Under the pieces are notes generated by a model. The model saw only the letters and a list, made by a program, of their open reading frames with translations, did no database searches and was not told the origin of the DNA. This document shows positions 45,208 through 55,291 of a stretch of 64,000 bases of DNA, one piece after another; positions within the stretch are counted from its first letter, which is position 1, and each line of letters opens with the position of its first letter. This DNA is from JAXGXQ01 sp040772685 (GTDB lineage: Bacteria; Bacillota; Clostridia; Saccharofermentanales; UBA5734), in the NCBI GenBank assembly GCA_040772685.1, contig JAXGXQ010000003.1:186001-250000 (forward strand), in the 5' to 3' direction. A program made the translations under genes and the position numbers.

Positions 45208-48200
45208 ATGAAACCTGTTAAGACGTCTATACGGCCGTAAAAGACTAAAGTCGGTTTGCAATGGTTTTAGCTTTTTTGCTGACTTTACTAATGGCAATGC
45301 CGGTGCAGGCAGCGCCAAGCGAGAAAAGCAAAGCAAATAAAGGCAAAGAATGGACTTTTGATAACGAAATCACAGAAAAAGATCGTAAAGAAGCCCGCTC
45401 AGGTTTTCGAGGCACTTATCCGGTGACGAAGCTCAGGTGTTACTACGGCTGTTACCCCTGTAGTAGGCGCTGACGGCTATCTCGTACCTGATTATTTCAG
45501 GTCGCCGAACTATGCTTACAGTCCACAGCTGACCAAGTTCCTGGACGAACTGCTGGGACTCAAGTTCCGGCGGTGTAATGCGCTGGGAGCGGTACATACC
45601 GATTGCCCAACCAGATACAGATGCTTATGAAGGTTGTGACTATTACAGAAATTGAGCATTGTCAGGTATAAGGAAAAGCTGCATTCAGAGCTGCCCGAAA
45701 CAACCCGGCAGTTATGTTCAGCTTTCAACCGTCCGTGTGCTAAGTGCAGGAATCCAGTGAAATGCCTGCATGACGGCAGCAATATAGTCAGGGTAACGGC
45801 GAGTTAGCAAAAGCTGTTGATAATCCGCATTCGCTCGGTGAAGCGATCCTCTCCACCAAAGACCGCCCCGTGCGTATCAAAGTTTATAACCTTCTGCCTA
45901 CAGGCGAAGAAGGTGATCTGTTTATTCCGGTTGATACCACAGTAATGGGCGCCAGTGACGGCACTATGGTAATGAACGGAATGGAAATGGATTCCGGAAT
46001 ATACTCAGAACCGTGCCAATATACATATGCACGGCAACAACACAGTCTGGATCAGTGACGGTACGCCGCATCAGTGGATTACGCCCGCAAATGACACTGA
46101 TGCCGACGGCAAGCCGATCATGTATCCCCAGGGCGTAAGTGTTGTCGATGTGCCTGACATGGTTCCATCATCAGTAAGCGATAGACGCGACGGCACAATA
46201 ACGTTGTTCTATACAAATGCCCAAAAGTGCACGACTGATGTTCTATCATGATCCATTCCCTATGGCATCACCGGCTTAATGTTTATGCAGGAGCCGCGGC
46301 CCGTATCTGATTCAGGATCAGGTTGAAAAGATCTTATTTTGGAACATAAATGAATCTGGCGTTAACCCACCTTAAAAGCTACCTGCCAGATACAGGAATA
46401 CCGCTGATCATTCAGGATAAGACTTTTGTTGATGCACAATCGGCGAATATGACCCCGACCTGGGCACAAAAAGGGCAGTGACTAAGCCAAGCGGCAACAC
46501 AACGCCGTATATTCCAGGTTCGCCTGTAACCGGTGACCTGTGGTATCCTCATGTCTACAGTCGGCCCAAAACCCGCTTACGCCGAAGGCGAAACTAACCC
46601 CTTTGGCCGCTGGATGTATGGTGCAGTTCTGGCCGCCGACGAAGACATCGCCTACAGTCCGGTTCCCAACCCCTATCATGACCCAATGAATCCGGATCTG
46701 AAGGCCGCCGACTATTTTTAACCGCCGAATCGCCTGCGCCTGGCGAATCTTTCATGGATACACCGACGGTCAACAATACCGCCTATCCGTATCTTGAGGT
46801 TGATCCCAGGCCACTATCGCTTCAGGATTCTTAATGCTGCCAATGACCGTTTTTCAATCTGTCACTTTATCAGCAGGCCACGGCGAAGCCGGAAACAAAA
46901 CCAATGGCTATGCGACAGAAGTGAAAATGGTTCCGTCTACACCAGATGTGCCACTGCCTGCGCATCGTGAGCGAATGTCACCTGATCCGACCCTGGTAGG
47001 CTACGATTGGATCCAGATCGGCAACGAAGGCGGCTTCCACCGCATCCGGCAATTATTCCCGCTCCAGCCAACCCTGGAACCTCGACCTGACAACCTTTAA
47101 TGCCGGCAATGTTGATGCACATTTCTGCTACTACAGAACAGCTGGAAAGGGCAGATGTGCTGGTTGAATTTCTCCAAGCACGCCGGCCAGACGCTGATAC
47201 TGTACAACGACACTCCGGCGCCCTGCTAAGCCAATGACGCACAGTACGACTACTACACCAATGGCCGGATCAGACAGAAATCGGCGGCGCTCCTGTAACT
47301 CCCAGCGGTAAAGGCCCCAACACGCGTACAATTATGCAGATTCAGGTTGCAGCAACAGCAGCGGCGCCGGAGCATACGACCAACAGGCCCACGATGGATG
47401 TCTTCGCTAAGGGCGCTATCAGCGACGGCGACAGTGAAACTAATAATTGGTGTTTTCGCGACTTCCCAAAACACAATTATCATTCCACAAGCCGCCTACA
47501 ATTCTGCATACGGCGTATCAAATCTACCGGTGGGGAAAAACAGCAAAGCTTATCTGCAACTCTACGAAAATGAAAGAAAATTCGCCCCCATTGATAAAGA
47601 CGGCGCTCTTCAGCCTGAAGTGACGCTCAGTTCGAGCCTAAAGCCCTACATGACGAAATGGGTGAGGTTTATGATGAGTATGGCCAGTGGGCGGCTACCA
47701 CTCTCGACCTGATCTCTAAGGCCACCTCGGTCAACGCGTCCTTCCTCACTTACGGGTTTGCCAGCCCGCCTGTAGACATCATCGCCGGCACTGCGGATCT
47801 GGATCAGACGCTGATTGGTTCTGAAAAGACGGCACCCAGATCTGGAAGATAACCCACAACGGCGTGGACACGCCGCCACAATCCACGCATCTCTTCGACT
47901 CGCAGCTTGTCAGCAAGGGTTGCCTGGGACGGGGCTTTGCCTTGCCGCCGGACGCGAATGAGCTCGGCTGGAAGGAAACCCTGCAGGTCAGCCGCTGGAA
48001 ATTACCTTCATAGCGATGCGACCGAAGATTCCGACTGAAAGATCAGGTGCCGTTTGCTGTACCCAACGAAATTATCCATAATCGATCCCACATTGCCTGA
48101 AGGCGCGCCTGATCGACCCCCGCCGAGCTGGCTGGTTCACTCCCGCAGGCGACAAGATTAACCAGATTCTCAATCATAAGGTGAACTATGGCTGGGAGTA

Positions 48201-49178
48201 TGGCTGTGCCTGCCATATCCTCTCGCACGAAAAATGGATATGATGCATACCATGTCGTTCGCAATTCCGCCCAAGGCTCCTGCCAGCCTTACAGGAACTA
48301 TTTACCGGCAACGGCGCCAACCGCTCATATCAATTGACCTGGGCTCATAACGCCAGTAACTCAGCACTCGCATTGTCCAGCGTGCGGTTAGCGCTGATGG
48401 TGCACAGGCCAATCTGGCAGCCTTAGCCAAAGACAGCACTACATACCTCGACAAAATAGGTAACAAAGCTCCAGCAGCCTGCTATCGTGTTTGCGATCAA
48501 TCAGGTTGGTGACACCCAAGCCAGCCGGATTCACGGTTATAACCGCAAATCAGCTTTCAGTAACACCATTGCTACCGGAGCGGCACCGGCCACAGCGCCA
48601 GCTGCTCCTACAGCTAACAGCAAGCGGTATCGCCGGTGCACAAACACTGCTGAACTGGGTCGATAATGCCGATAATGAAAGCGGATTTATAATCCATCGA
48701 AGCGAATAATTTTGCCAGCTTTGTCAGAAATCCCTGTCCAGTGCCATCAACAACAGTACGGATACTTGTTAACTTCACCGACAACAGTGTTGGCGGGAAA
48801 AACACCTTCACTTTTGTGTAGCCAGCTGTTAACGGAGCCGGCTCAATCTTCTCAATATTTGGCGCTGTAAGCTTCTTGAGCGATTTTTCGCACCGATGGA
48901 TGTTGCAGCAGCAATCAGGTTCAATGCAAACTTCGACCGGATAACCATAAACTGGACTGATACTGGCCGACAATGAAACCAGCTTTGTGATTCAACGCGC
49001 AACTGACGCTAACTTTACCGTCAACCTTACTACAGCCACAGTAAATGCAAATATCATTACCTATCGAACTGGTAATCTTGCTCGAGAATACGCCATTCTA
49101 CTCCGGATCCAGGCGGTTAACAGCGCCGGTGCCTCTGTCTGAACACAAGCAGAACCTTTCCCGATAGTTACACCATAA
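45208..49178 (+). pseudogene. Secreted multicopper oxidase with C-terminal fibronectin type III modules, destroyed by many frameshifts
   Basis: Short frames over 4 kb are fragments of one protein. A signal peptide (LAFLLTLLMAMPVQAA) follows near 45270. Cupredoxin copper motifs appear in order: IHMHGNNTVWISDG around 46020, LMFYHDHS around 46235-46260 and CHILSHE with a downstream MMHTMSFAIPPKAP around 48215-48270, the typical type 1/type 3 copper end of laccase-like oxidases. After it come Fn3-like pieces (LLNWVDNADNESGFIIHRS near 48660; FVIQRATDANF near 49000) and an in-frame end PIVTP-stop at 49178. I counted well over ten frame changes, many at short homopolymers, plus in-frame stops. The start ATG 45208 has GGAGG but the frame stops after ten codons. 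No intact product is possible. Confidence 0.85.
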
Positions 49179-49265
49179 GTGCGTCACCAATAAGGAGCGG
49201 TAAACGAATAGGCAAACAAATAGAAAACCGAATGGAATCTGAATAGCTAAGCGTAAGCATAAGCA

Positions 49266-51152
49266 ATCGGTGGAGATACCGGCCATTAATTGACGGAATC
49301 CCCACCACCGTACCTTCACCGTTCGGTATACGGCCATTCCAAAGTTTACAGGTTACGAATTAGAATAGCATTCCATTAAACTGAGGAGTATCAGCTCGCT
49401 TGTGACAAATCATTTGGAATAAGACGTTTCAGGATCAGGCTGTCGCTGTGTATCAGTAGCCTTTTCTCGTATTTGCCCACATCCATGCACTCTCTCTGTC
49501 CAAGTCCGCAGCTTTCACAAGATTCTTAAAGCGTGTCCGGATTCTTTTCCATCGTTTCCATGTGACCATACGGATTCTCCACTTGGATCCATTCGTCCAA
49601 TACTTGAAGCAGTTTCTTCGCATCAGCGAGTTTAGTAATTCATCAACCCTGAACAAGGCTGTTCAGTCTGGATTTAGTTCTTTGATTTGTTCATTGCTGC
49701 GCCCGTCACTTCCGGACTTTATCCTTGAACTTTTAAGACGCTTTTTCAGATGGATTTCGAAGTCGCCCTTCGCCTCCGGTAGATGTAAAAGCCGTAGCTG
49801 AATATTTGACGAATTTGACGTGTGCGACTTTCGTCTTCTCCCGATTCACTTTAAGGAACAGCTTCCCTCGATGAATGGCAGAATCTTGTCCAGCGTTTTA
49901 ACGGTTGCCGCTTTCTTGCTTTTGCAGAATACCATCAGGTCATCCGCATAACAAAAGCGATGTCCCCGCCTTTTTCCAGTTCCCCGTTACCGCGTTGTTC
50001 AGCATCATTCCCCAGAAGCGGACTTAACGGCCGCCCTGTGGTACTCCTTCTGGGCTGTTCTCGAACATCCCGCCGACCATAACTCCTGCCTGCAGGAACT
50101 TGTGGATCAATGAGATCACCCGTCCATCCTTTATCGTCTCCGATAATATCTGGATAAGTCTGCTCTGGTTGACCGTGTCGGAAATACTTTTCCAAATCCC
50201 ATATCAACTACATATCTGTAGCCTTCTGTGATGTTGGTTTGGCATTTCTTCAGCACATCGCGCGGCACCTTTTCGGTCACGAATCATAGCTGTTGTCCGA
50301 AAACTGCTCGTAGATTGGTGTCAGGTTTGACTGATCGCCTGTTGGATCAGTCGGTGCACGACGGTGGGTATTCCCAGTTTCACGGTTTCCCGTTCTCCTT
50401 CGGTATTTCTGCGGCGAACGGGGCTTGGACATATTACCGTCCCGAATAGCTCGCGAAGCTCATCTGGTGTTCTTTAGGAGGCAGAAGTTCATCCACTACC
50501 ATCCTGTCGATTCCACCTGCGCCCTTGTTTTTCTCTTGACCTGACGATATGCCAGATCCAGATTAGCAGGGGCTAAGAGGCCCATAAACAGGCCTTCCGT
50601 CTGCTTCGTTCTGTTGGTGATGTCTGTTTCGGTTATCCTTCATTGACCGCACACTTCTGTTATCTCTTCCGTTCCGCGAGCGCCAGCAGATAGTCCCACA
50701 GCGTGGAAGTTATCCTGTGCTTATCATCATCACTTCCAGTAATCCTCATTGACCCTCACCTCCCTTGGTTCGGCCTTTCCCAGTTGTTCTAGACCCACTT
50801 CTGGTACCGCCTTCTGCTGACTTCTCACGGCAAATCTTGTTTCAACCAGGCTTCTTACTCCGTTTTCCACCGTCCGTGAGATCTCCCACGGTAAAAGACG
50901 CGCTTTCGTTCCATCACCCGCAGCATCTACACTGGCATGTCCGTGTAGCTTTTGGACTTCGACTTGAAATGCAGCCTCATCCCACGCTTTGTGCCTAATG
51001 CTGTTCGTGTTCCTCAGGCCGGAGCTGCCCATAACTCCTTCAGATTCCACCTCGCGGTGGACACCCTTGCTTATAGCCTTAATGGTTGGTCGCTACATGT
51101 ACCCCACAACGGACTTGCACCGTCTGATGAAACGCCGCTGCGTGGCGCGCAC
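49266..51152 (-). mobile_element. Group II intron with degenerate maturase gene
   Basis: Read on the minus strand, the element begins GTGCGCGCC (51152 leftward), a group II 5' end, and contains conserved domain I segments such as CAGACGGTGCAAGTCCG. A maturase frame follows. The 3' end carries a domain V-like hairpin (about 49296-49340: CCGTATACCGAACGGT and GGTACGGTGG) and a domain VI-like helix with TCCGTCAATTAATGG, ending near CCACCGAT at 49266. Directly before the 5' end is an intrinsic-terminator hairpin (51159-51186), the target type of bacterial class C introns. The exact 3' end is uncertain by a few bases. The element lies after the oxidase pseudogene, not inside it. Confidence 0.82.
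49378..50749 (-). pseudogene. ltrA: Group II intron reverse transcriptase/maturase, frameshifted
   Basis: Pieces of a LtrA-type protein occur in three frames: KNKGAGGIDRMVVDELLP, LGIPTVVHRLIQQAI and LTPIYEQFSDNSY (RT domains 0-2), WDLEKYF (RT-3), GVPQGGPLSPLLGN (RT-4), YADD-like FCYADD broken by a frameshift (RT-5), and the C-terminal KRWKRIRTRFKNLVK with WANTRKGY. At least six indels separate them. A likely start is ATG 50749 (MRITGSDDDKH). The product would be needed for splicing and mobility, so the intron is probably immobile now. Confidence 0.82.
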
Positions 51153-51158
51153 ATCCTG

Positions 51159-51186
51159 AAAAAGCGTCGTTGCTGACGTGCTTTTT
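51159..51186. terminator. Intrinsic terminator hairpin bordering the group II intron
   Basis: Arms AAAAAGCGTC (51159-51168) and GACG-T-GCTTTTT (51175-51186). It works in both directions. The intron 5' end lies 6 bases beyond it. Confidence 0.75.
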
Positions 51187-51296
51187 ACGTCCGTATACTG
51201 TCCTAATACTATTCCAAAACAGTCAGATCGTTGTAATCTCTTGACCTATCGGCCGGACTGGTTCAAAATATCCAAGGTATGAAAGGATTCTAGTAT

Positions 51297-52931
51297 ATGG
51301 CTATTACCGATTTTTTAGAAAAGAACGCTCGGCTGCACCCCAATAAAGTCAGCCTGGTTGAAATTAACCCGGCAAACCAGCCGGACCATGCCATGACCTG
51401 GCGCGAATTCAACCTGATTGAAACAACTTCGACAGAAAAATACCGCCGGGAAATAACATGGAAGGAATTCGATATCAAAGCCAACCGCTTTGCCAATCTC
51501 CTGTTTACCCGTGGTATAAAAAAGGGTGACAAGGTGGCCATCCTGTTAATGAACTGCCTCGAGTGGCTGCCAATTTATTTTGGCATCCTGAAGACAGGCG
51601 CGCTGGCCGTACCGATGAATTATCGCTATACCGCCGAGGAAATCCAGTACTGCCTGGAACTGGCAGAAGTTGACGCACTCATTTTCGGACCGGAATTCAT
51701 TGGACGTGTAGAAGCAATTTTTGATCACATTCCGCAGGTGCGCAACCTGTTTTATGTGGGTAACAACAAGCCCACCTTTGCTGACAGCTACGATAAACTG
51801 GTTTCCTATTGCAGTTCTACAGCACCTGCTGTGGAACTCCTTGACGAGGATGATGCCGCTATCTACTTTTCCTCAGGTACAACCGGGTTTCCCAAAGCGA
51901 TTCTGCACTCACACCGGGCGCTGACCGGCGCCTGCCTGACTGAACAGAACCATCACAGCCAAACTGCAGACGATGTTTTTCTGTGCATCCCGCCGCTGTA
52001 CCATACCGGCGCAAAAATGCATTGGTTTGGCAGCCTGATTTCCGGGAGCCGCGCGGTCCTTTTGCGCGGCGTAAAGCCGGAGTGGGTATTCCGGGCTATT
52101 TCCGAAGAAAAAGTGACAATTGTCTGGCTGCTTGTCCCCTGGGTGCAGGATATTCTGGACGCGATTGAATGCGGCGAGCTGAAGCTGGAAGAATGCCGGC
52201 TTGAGCAATGGCGCTTAATGCACATAGGCGCCCAGCCTGTTCCGCCCAGCCTGATCAGACGCTGGAAAAAAGTGTTCCCGCACCATCAATATGATACAAA
52301 CTACGGCCTCAGCGAGTCGATCGGACCCGGCTGTGTACATCTGGGGGTGGAGAATATCCACAAAGTCGGGGCGATCGGGAAAGCCGGCTACCTCTGGGAA
52401 GCCGATATTGTCAATGAAAAAGGCGAATCAGCTGCAACAGACGAGGTTGGCGAGTTAATTGTCCGCGGCCCCGGCATAATGAAATGTTATTACAACAACC
52501 CTGAAGCAACCGCTGAAATCTTAAAAGATGGCTGGCTATATACCGGTGACGTTGCCAGGCGTGACGCGGATGGCTTTATTTATCTGGTTGACCGCAAAAA
52601 AGATGTAATTATTACCGGCGGCGAGAATATCTATCCCGTGCAACTGGAGGATTTCCTGCGCACCCATTCCGCGATCAAGGATGTTGCCGTAATTGGCTTG
52701 CCTGATGAGCGTTTGGGCGAAATTGCCGCTGCCATTGTTGAATTGAAGGAAAATTCCGCCGTTACCGAAACGGAGCTGCAAGAGTACTGCTTTGAGCTGC
52801 CGCGTTATAAAAGGCCGCACAAGTTTATTTTCGCTTCAGTGCCGCGCAATGCCACTGGCAAAATTGAAAAACCTTTGCTGCGCGAAAAATACGGCGCGGA
52901 ACGTCTGGTAGAAAGCCAGACAACCAAATGA
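51297..52931 (+). CDS. AMP-dependent synthetase/ligase (acyl-CoA synthetase family)
   Basis: A 544-residue member of the ANL superfamily that adenylates a carboxylic acid and usually joins it to CoA. Core motifs: YFSSGTTGFPKAILHSH (P-loop), NYGLSES, GWLYTGDVARRD, and the C-terminal PRNATGKIEK with the catalytic Lys. Near the N-terminus the TW-x-EF segment occurs twice (TWREFN and TWKEFD, about 25 residues apart), like a short insertion. GAAAGGA precedes the ATG. It is monocistronic with a terminator. The acid substrate is unknown; long-chain or aryl acids are both possible. Confidence 0.9.
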   Translation: MAITDFLEKNARLHPNKVSLVEINPANQPDHAMTWREFNLIETTSTEKYRREITWKEFDIKANRFANLLFTRGIKKGDKVAILLMNCLEWLPIYFGILKTGALAVPMNYRYTAEEIQYCLELAEVDALIFGPEFIGRVEAIFDHIPQVRNLFYVGNNKPTFADSYDKLVSYCSSTAPAVELLDEDDAAIYFSSGTTGFPKAILHSHRALTGACLTEQNHHSQTADDVFLCIPPLYHTGAKMHWFGSLISGSRAVLLRGVKPEWVFRAISEEKVTIVWLLVPWVQDILDAIECGELKLEECRLEQWRLMHIGAQPVPPSLIRRWKKVFPHHQYDTNYGLSESIGPGCVHLGVENIHKVGAIGKAGYLWEADIVNEKGESAATDEVGELIVRGPGIMKCYYNNPEATAEILKDGWLYTGDVARRDADGFIYLVDRKKDVIITGGENIYPVQLEDFLRTHSAIKDVAVIGLPDERLGEIAAAIVELKENSAVTETELQEYCFELPRYKRPHKFIFASVPRNATGKIEKPLLREKYGAERLVESQTTK

Positions 52932-52980
52932 GCAAGTAGACTCCGCCTCCGTTTTGGATTATACCTGTCAATATCAATGC

Positions 52981-53026
52981 AAAACCCAGTCACTGTTTGG
53001 CAAAGGCCTTTCGGGACTGGGTTTTT
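52981..53026 (+). terminator. Intrinsic terminator of the acyl-CoA synthetase gene
   Basis: Arms AAAACCCAGTC (52981-52991) and GACTGGGTTTTT (53015-53026). Symmetric enough to serve the convergent thiT gene as well. Confidence 0.9.
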
Positions 53027-53084
53027 ATTGAGTCGCTACATTCTAACTATTTGTTTTGTCGTTAATTGGGAAGTATTAACGCAC

Positions 53085-53708
53085 TCATGCACGGTGGGGC
53101 TGGACTGGTCTGCGGAACGCAAAAGCCAACGGCAACAGAACCACCAAAGTAATTATGGCCTCCGGCAGCATATAAGAGCCGTTGTATACCAGAGAATACA
53201 TCCAGGGATTTAAGCCGGTTCCTTCTGCATAAGAAGCATAAAAGATCACGCCGGAGAGTACATGGCTGACTGTGCGGCCCAACATACCCACGATTACGCC
53301 AATAACAATGTTGGCAGGCTTAACCATACTTAACCTTCTTAAGACATTTCGTTCGTCCAGACGCCGGGAAGCAGGTGCCGCAAAGAAACCGGCCAGACCG
53401 AGCAGACCGAAAGCAAGTGGATAATCCAAGAATATTGAGGCCCAATGGGCAGCATAAGGTGAAATTACAAACTGCAGAACACCATACACAGCTGCTATAC
53501 CAAGCCCCCAAACCGGGCCGAAAGTAAGAGCACAAAACAGTATTGGCAGCATGGAAGCTACTGTAACAGAACCGCCCTGTGGCATGTCGAACAGTTTGAT
53601 CAGCGAAAGGACGCTGGCCAGCGCGATGGCCATGCCTCCGGTTGCTGTTGCTAGAATGGTTTCGCGCGATTTAGCTGTAGCTCCGGGCGCTTGTGGTGAA
53701 TTAGCCAT
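53085..53708 (-). CDS. thiT: Thiamine ECF transporter S component, ThiT-type
   Basis: A 207-residue membrane protein with six hydrophobic helices, the substrate-binding subunit of an energy-coupling-factor importer. It has the ThiT layout: an N-terminal helix after a polar tail, GGSVTVASMLPILFCALTFGPVWG (quoted as GGSVTVASMLPIL and FGPVWG), and the C-terminal YNGSYMLPEAIITLVVL. The energising EcfA/A'/T module is not in the window and must be shared. AGGAGG precedes the ATG. A TPP riboswitch and terminator lie directly upstream, so import of thiamine is shut off when TPP is high. Confidence 0.92.
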   Translation of the reverse strand: MANSPQAPGATAKSRETILATATGGMAIALASVLSLIKLFDMPQGGSVTVASMLPILFCALTFGPVWGLGIAAVYGVLQFVISPYAAHWASIFLDYPLAFGLLGLAGFFAAPASRRLDERNVLRRLSMVKPANIVIGVIVGMLGRTVSHVLSGVIFYASYAEGTGLNPWMYSLVYNGSYMLPEAIITLVVLLPLAFAFRRPVQPHRA

Positions 53709-53728
53709 ATGTCATTACCTCCTGACAA

Positions 53729-53766
53729 ATAAAAACCTTCCTGCGCCAGATGCGTGTCAGGAAGGT
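53729..53766 (-). terminator. Expression-platform terminator of the TPP riboswitch
   Basis: On the minus strand, ACCTTCCTG/CAGGAAGGT stem (53735-53766) followed by TTTTTATT, between the aptamer and the thiT ribosome site. Confidence 0.92.
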
Positions 53767-53786
53767 ACAATAAAACCAAATTATTG

Positions 53787-53868
53787 TCCCTACGCCGGCA
53801 TTATCCGGATCAGGTTGCAGGGTCGGCACTGTTTAGTGCCCTCTCAGCCGGCTATAGCCAGCTCCCCT
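53787..53868 (-). ncRNA. TPP (THI-element) riboswitch
   Basis: On the minus strand the aptamer shows GGGGAGC, GGCTGAGAGGGC, the GACCCTGCAACCTGAT core (as GACCC and CCTGATCCGGATAATGCCGGCG in blocks under the length limit: CCTGATCCGGATAATGCC) and a closing GTAGGGA. These are the conserved pyrimidine- and pyrophosphate-sensor blocks. It controls thiT by transcription termination. Confidence 0.97.
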
Positions 53869-53879
53869 CTTTTTTCTTA

Positions 53880-53908
53880 ATGTTAGCATTTACTCTGGAT
53901 GTTGTAAA
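53880..53908 (-). promoter_or_regulatory. Promoter of the TPP riboswitch/thiT transcript
   Basis: On the minus strand, TTTACA (53903-53908), 17-base spacer and TAACAT (53880-53885) preceded by TGC as an extended -10. Transcription would start a few bases before the aptamer. Confidence 0.6.
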
Positions 53909-53959
53909 GATTCAGACGTTACCAGACAAATGAGTAACAAAAATTCATTTGTTTACAGG

Positions 53960-55075
53960 CTAATTCAGCAAATTTTCCAGCGGTTCACATTCAAGCCCAA
54001 AGGCTTCGGCGACACCTGCATGCGTGCACTTGCCGGCATAACAATTCACCCCATTGGCAAGGCCTTTATTCAAGCCAACTGCTTTTTCCAAACCATGGTC
54101 GGCCATGAGCAGACCGAACTGCAGGGTAGAATTTGTGAGAGCAATTGTCGCGGTTCTGGGCACAGCACCGGGCATATTCGAGACACAGTAATGGACAATT
54201 CCTTCTTTGATGAAAACCGGCTCGAGGTGAGTTGTGGCCTGGGAAGTTTCAAAACAGCCGCCCTGGTCAACTGCAACATCAACCAGTACAGCACCTTGCT
54301 TCATTGTTTTGATATCCGCATGTGAAACCAGCTTGGGCGTAGCCCGGCCTGGCAGTAAAACCGCGCCGATAACCAGATCGGCTGTTTGAATGGCCTGTTG
54401 TATGTTGGCTTTCGTGCTGAATAAAGTGTTCACCCGGGCACCGAACAAATCATCAAAATATGTCAGTCTTTCGGCACTGATGTCGAGCACGGTCACATTG
54501 GCGCCAATTCCGATTGCAATTTTACAGGCATTAATTCCGACAGTACCGCCGCCAATAATCACAATGTGCGCCTTTTCAACGCCCGGCACTCCGCTTAACA
54601 GTATCCCGCGGCCACCAAAATGTTTTTCCAGGTATTTTGCACCTTCCTGAACAGAAAGGCGCCCCGCTATTTCGCTCATAGGCTGCAAGCAAGGCAATCC
54701 ATTGGAGCTGCTTGTTATCGTTTCGTAAGCAACAGCCTTTACTTTCCGAGCCAGAAGTTCGTCCGTTAATTCCCGGTTTGCAGCCAGATGCAAATAAGTA
54801 AACAGAATCAGTCCTTCACGCAGGTATTTGTATTCTGATTCCAGAGGTTCCTTAACTTTAACGATCATATCGGCCTGACGCCAGACATCAGCAGCGTCTT
54901 GAACAATCGTGGCTCCTGCTTCGACGTATTCCTCATCACTAAAACCTGAGCCAAGGCCGGCACCTGTTTCAACCAGCACCTGATGCTGATGAGCCACATA
55001 AGCATGTACCGTTTGCGGTGCCATTCCGGTACGGAATTCCTGATCTTTGATTTCTCTAACCAGACCTACGATCAT
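53960..55075 (-). CDS. ald: Alanine dehydrogenase
   Basis: A 371-residue NAD-dependent enzyme that converts L-alanine to pyruvate and ammonia, and back. The N-terminal MIVGLVREIKDQEFRTGMAP, quoted in part as VREIKDQEFRTGM, holds substrate contacts; KVKEPL carries the conserved Lys, HLAANREL a conserved His, and the Rossmann motif is GGGTVGINACKIAIGIGA. Full family length. GAAGGAG precedes the ATG. It is monocistronic. Confidence 0.95.
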   Translation of the reverse strand: MIVGLVREIKDQEFRTGMAPQTVHAYVAHQHQVLVETGAGLGSGFSDEEYVEAGATIVQDAADVWRQADMIVKVKEPLESEYKYLREGLILFTYLHLAANRELTDELLARKVKAVAYETITSSSNGLPCLQPMSEIAGRLSVQEGAKYLEKHFGGRGILLSGVPGVEKAHIVIIGGGTVGINACKIAIGIGANVTVLDISAERLTYFDDLFGARVNTLFSTKANIQQAIQTADLVIGAVLLPGRATPKLVSHADIKTMKQGAVLVDVAVDQGGCFETSQATTHLEPVFIKEGIVHYCVSNMPGAVPRTATIALTNSTLQFGLLMADHGLEKAVGLNKGLANGVNCYAGKCTHAGVAEAFGLECEPLENLLN

Positions 55076-55204
55076 TAGTTTTCTCCTTCAGAACAAATTC
55101 CATTTAGTTTAGCATAAACCACGCGTAATCTGGAAAAAACCTTCTGTTTTTGTCCAGAAAGAATCTGAATGGTAACCATTTTGTGACTTGGGGCCAGGCG
55201 ACTG

Positions 55205-55225
55205 TGGTAATGGGTATAATTACCA
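55205..55225. promoter_or_regulatory. Inverted repeat overlapping a -10 element (possible operator)
   Basis: Perfect arms TGGTAAT (55205-55211) and ATTACCA (55219-55225) enclose and overlap a plus-strand TATAAT (55215-55220), about 70 bases before the aldo/keto reductase. The architecture fits a repressor site. No convincing -35 is visible. Confidence 0.4.
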
Positions 55226-55291
55226 TCAAAGGTTTCGTATGGTGAGTTGCCAGCTTGGTACTGTACCAATATTTTAGGAGGAATGCTCAGA

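Noticed and set aside
45261..49337. Separate small genes on both strands
   Set aside because: The translations join to a single multicopper oxidase interrupted by frameshifts; the antisense frames are shadows.
49453..51050. Independent small genes in the intron
   Set aside because: They are pieces of one maturase or lie in the intron RNA domain I region.
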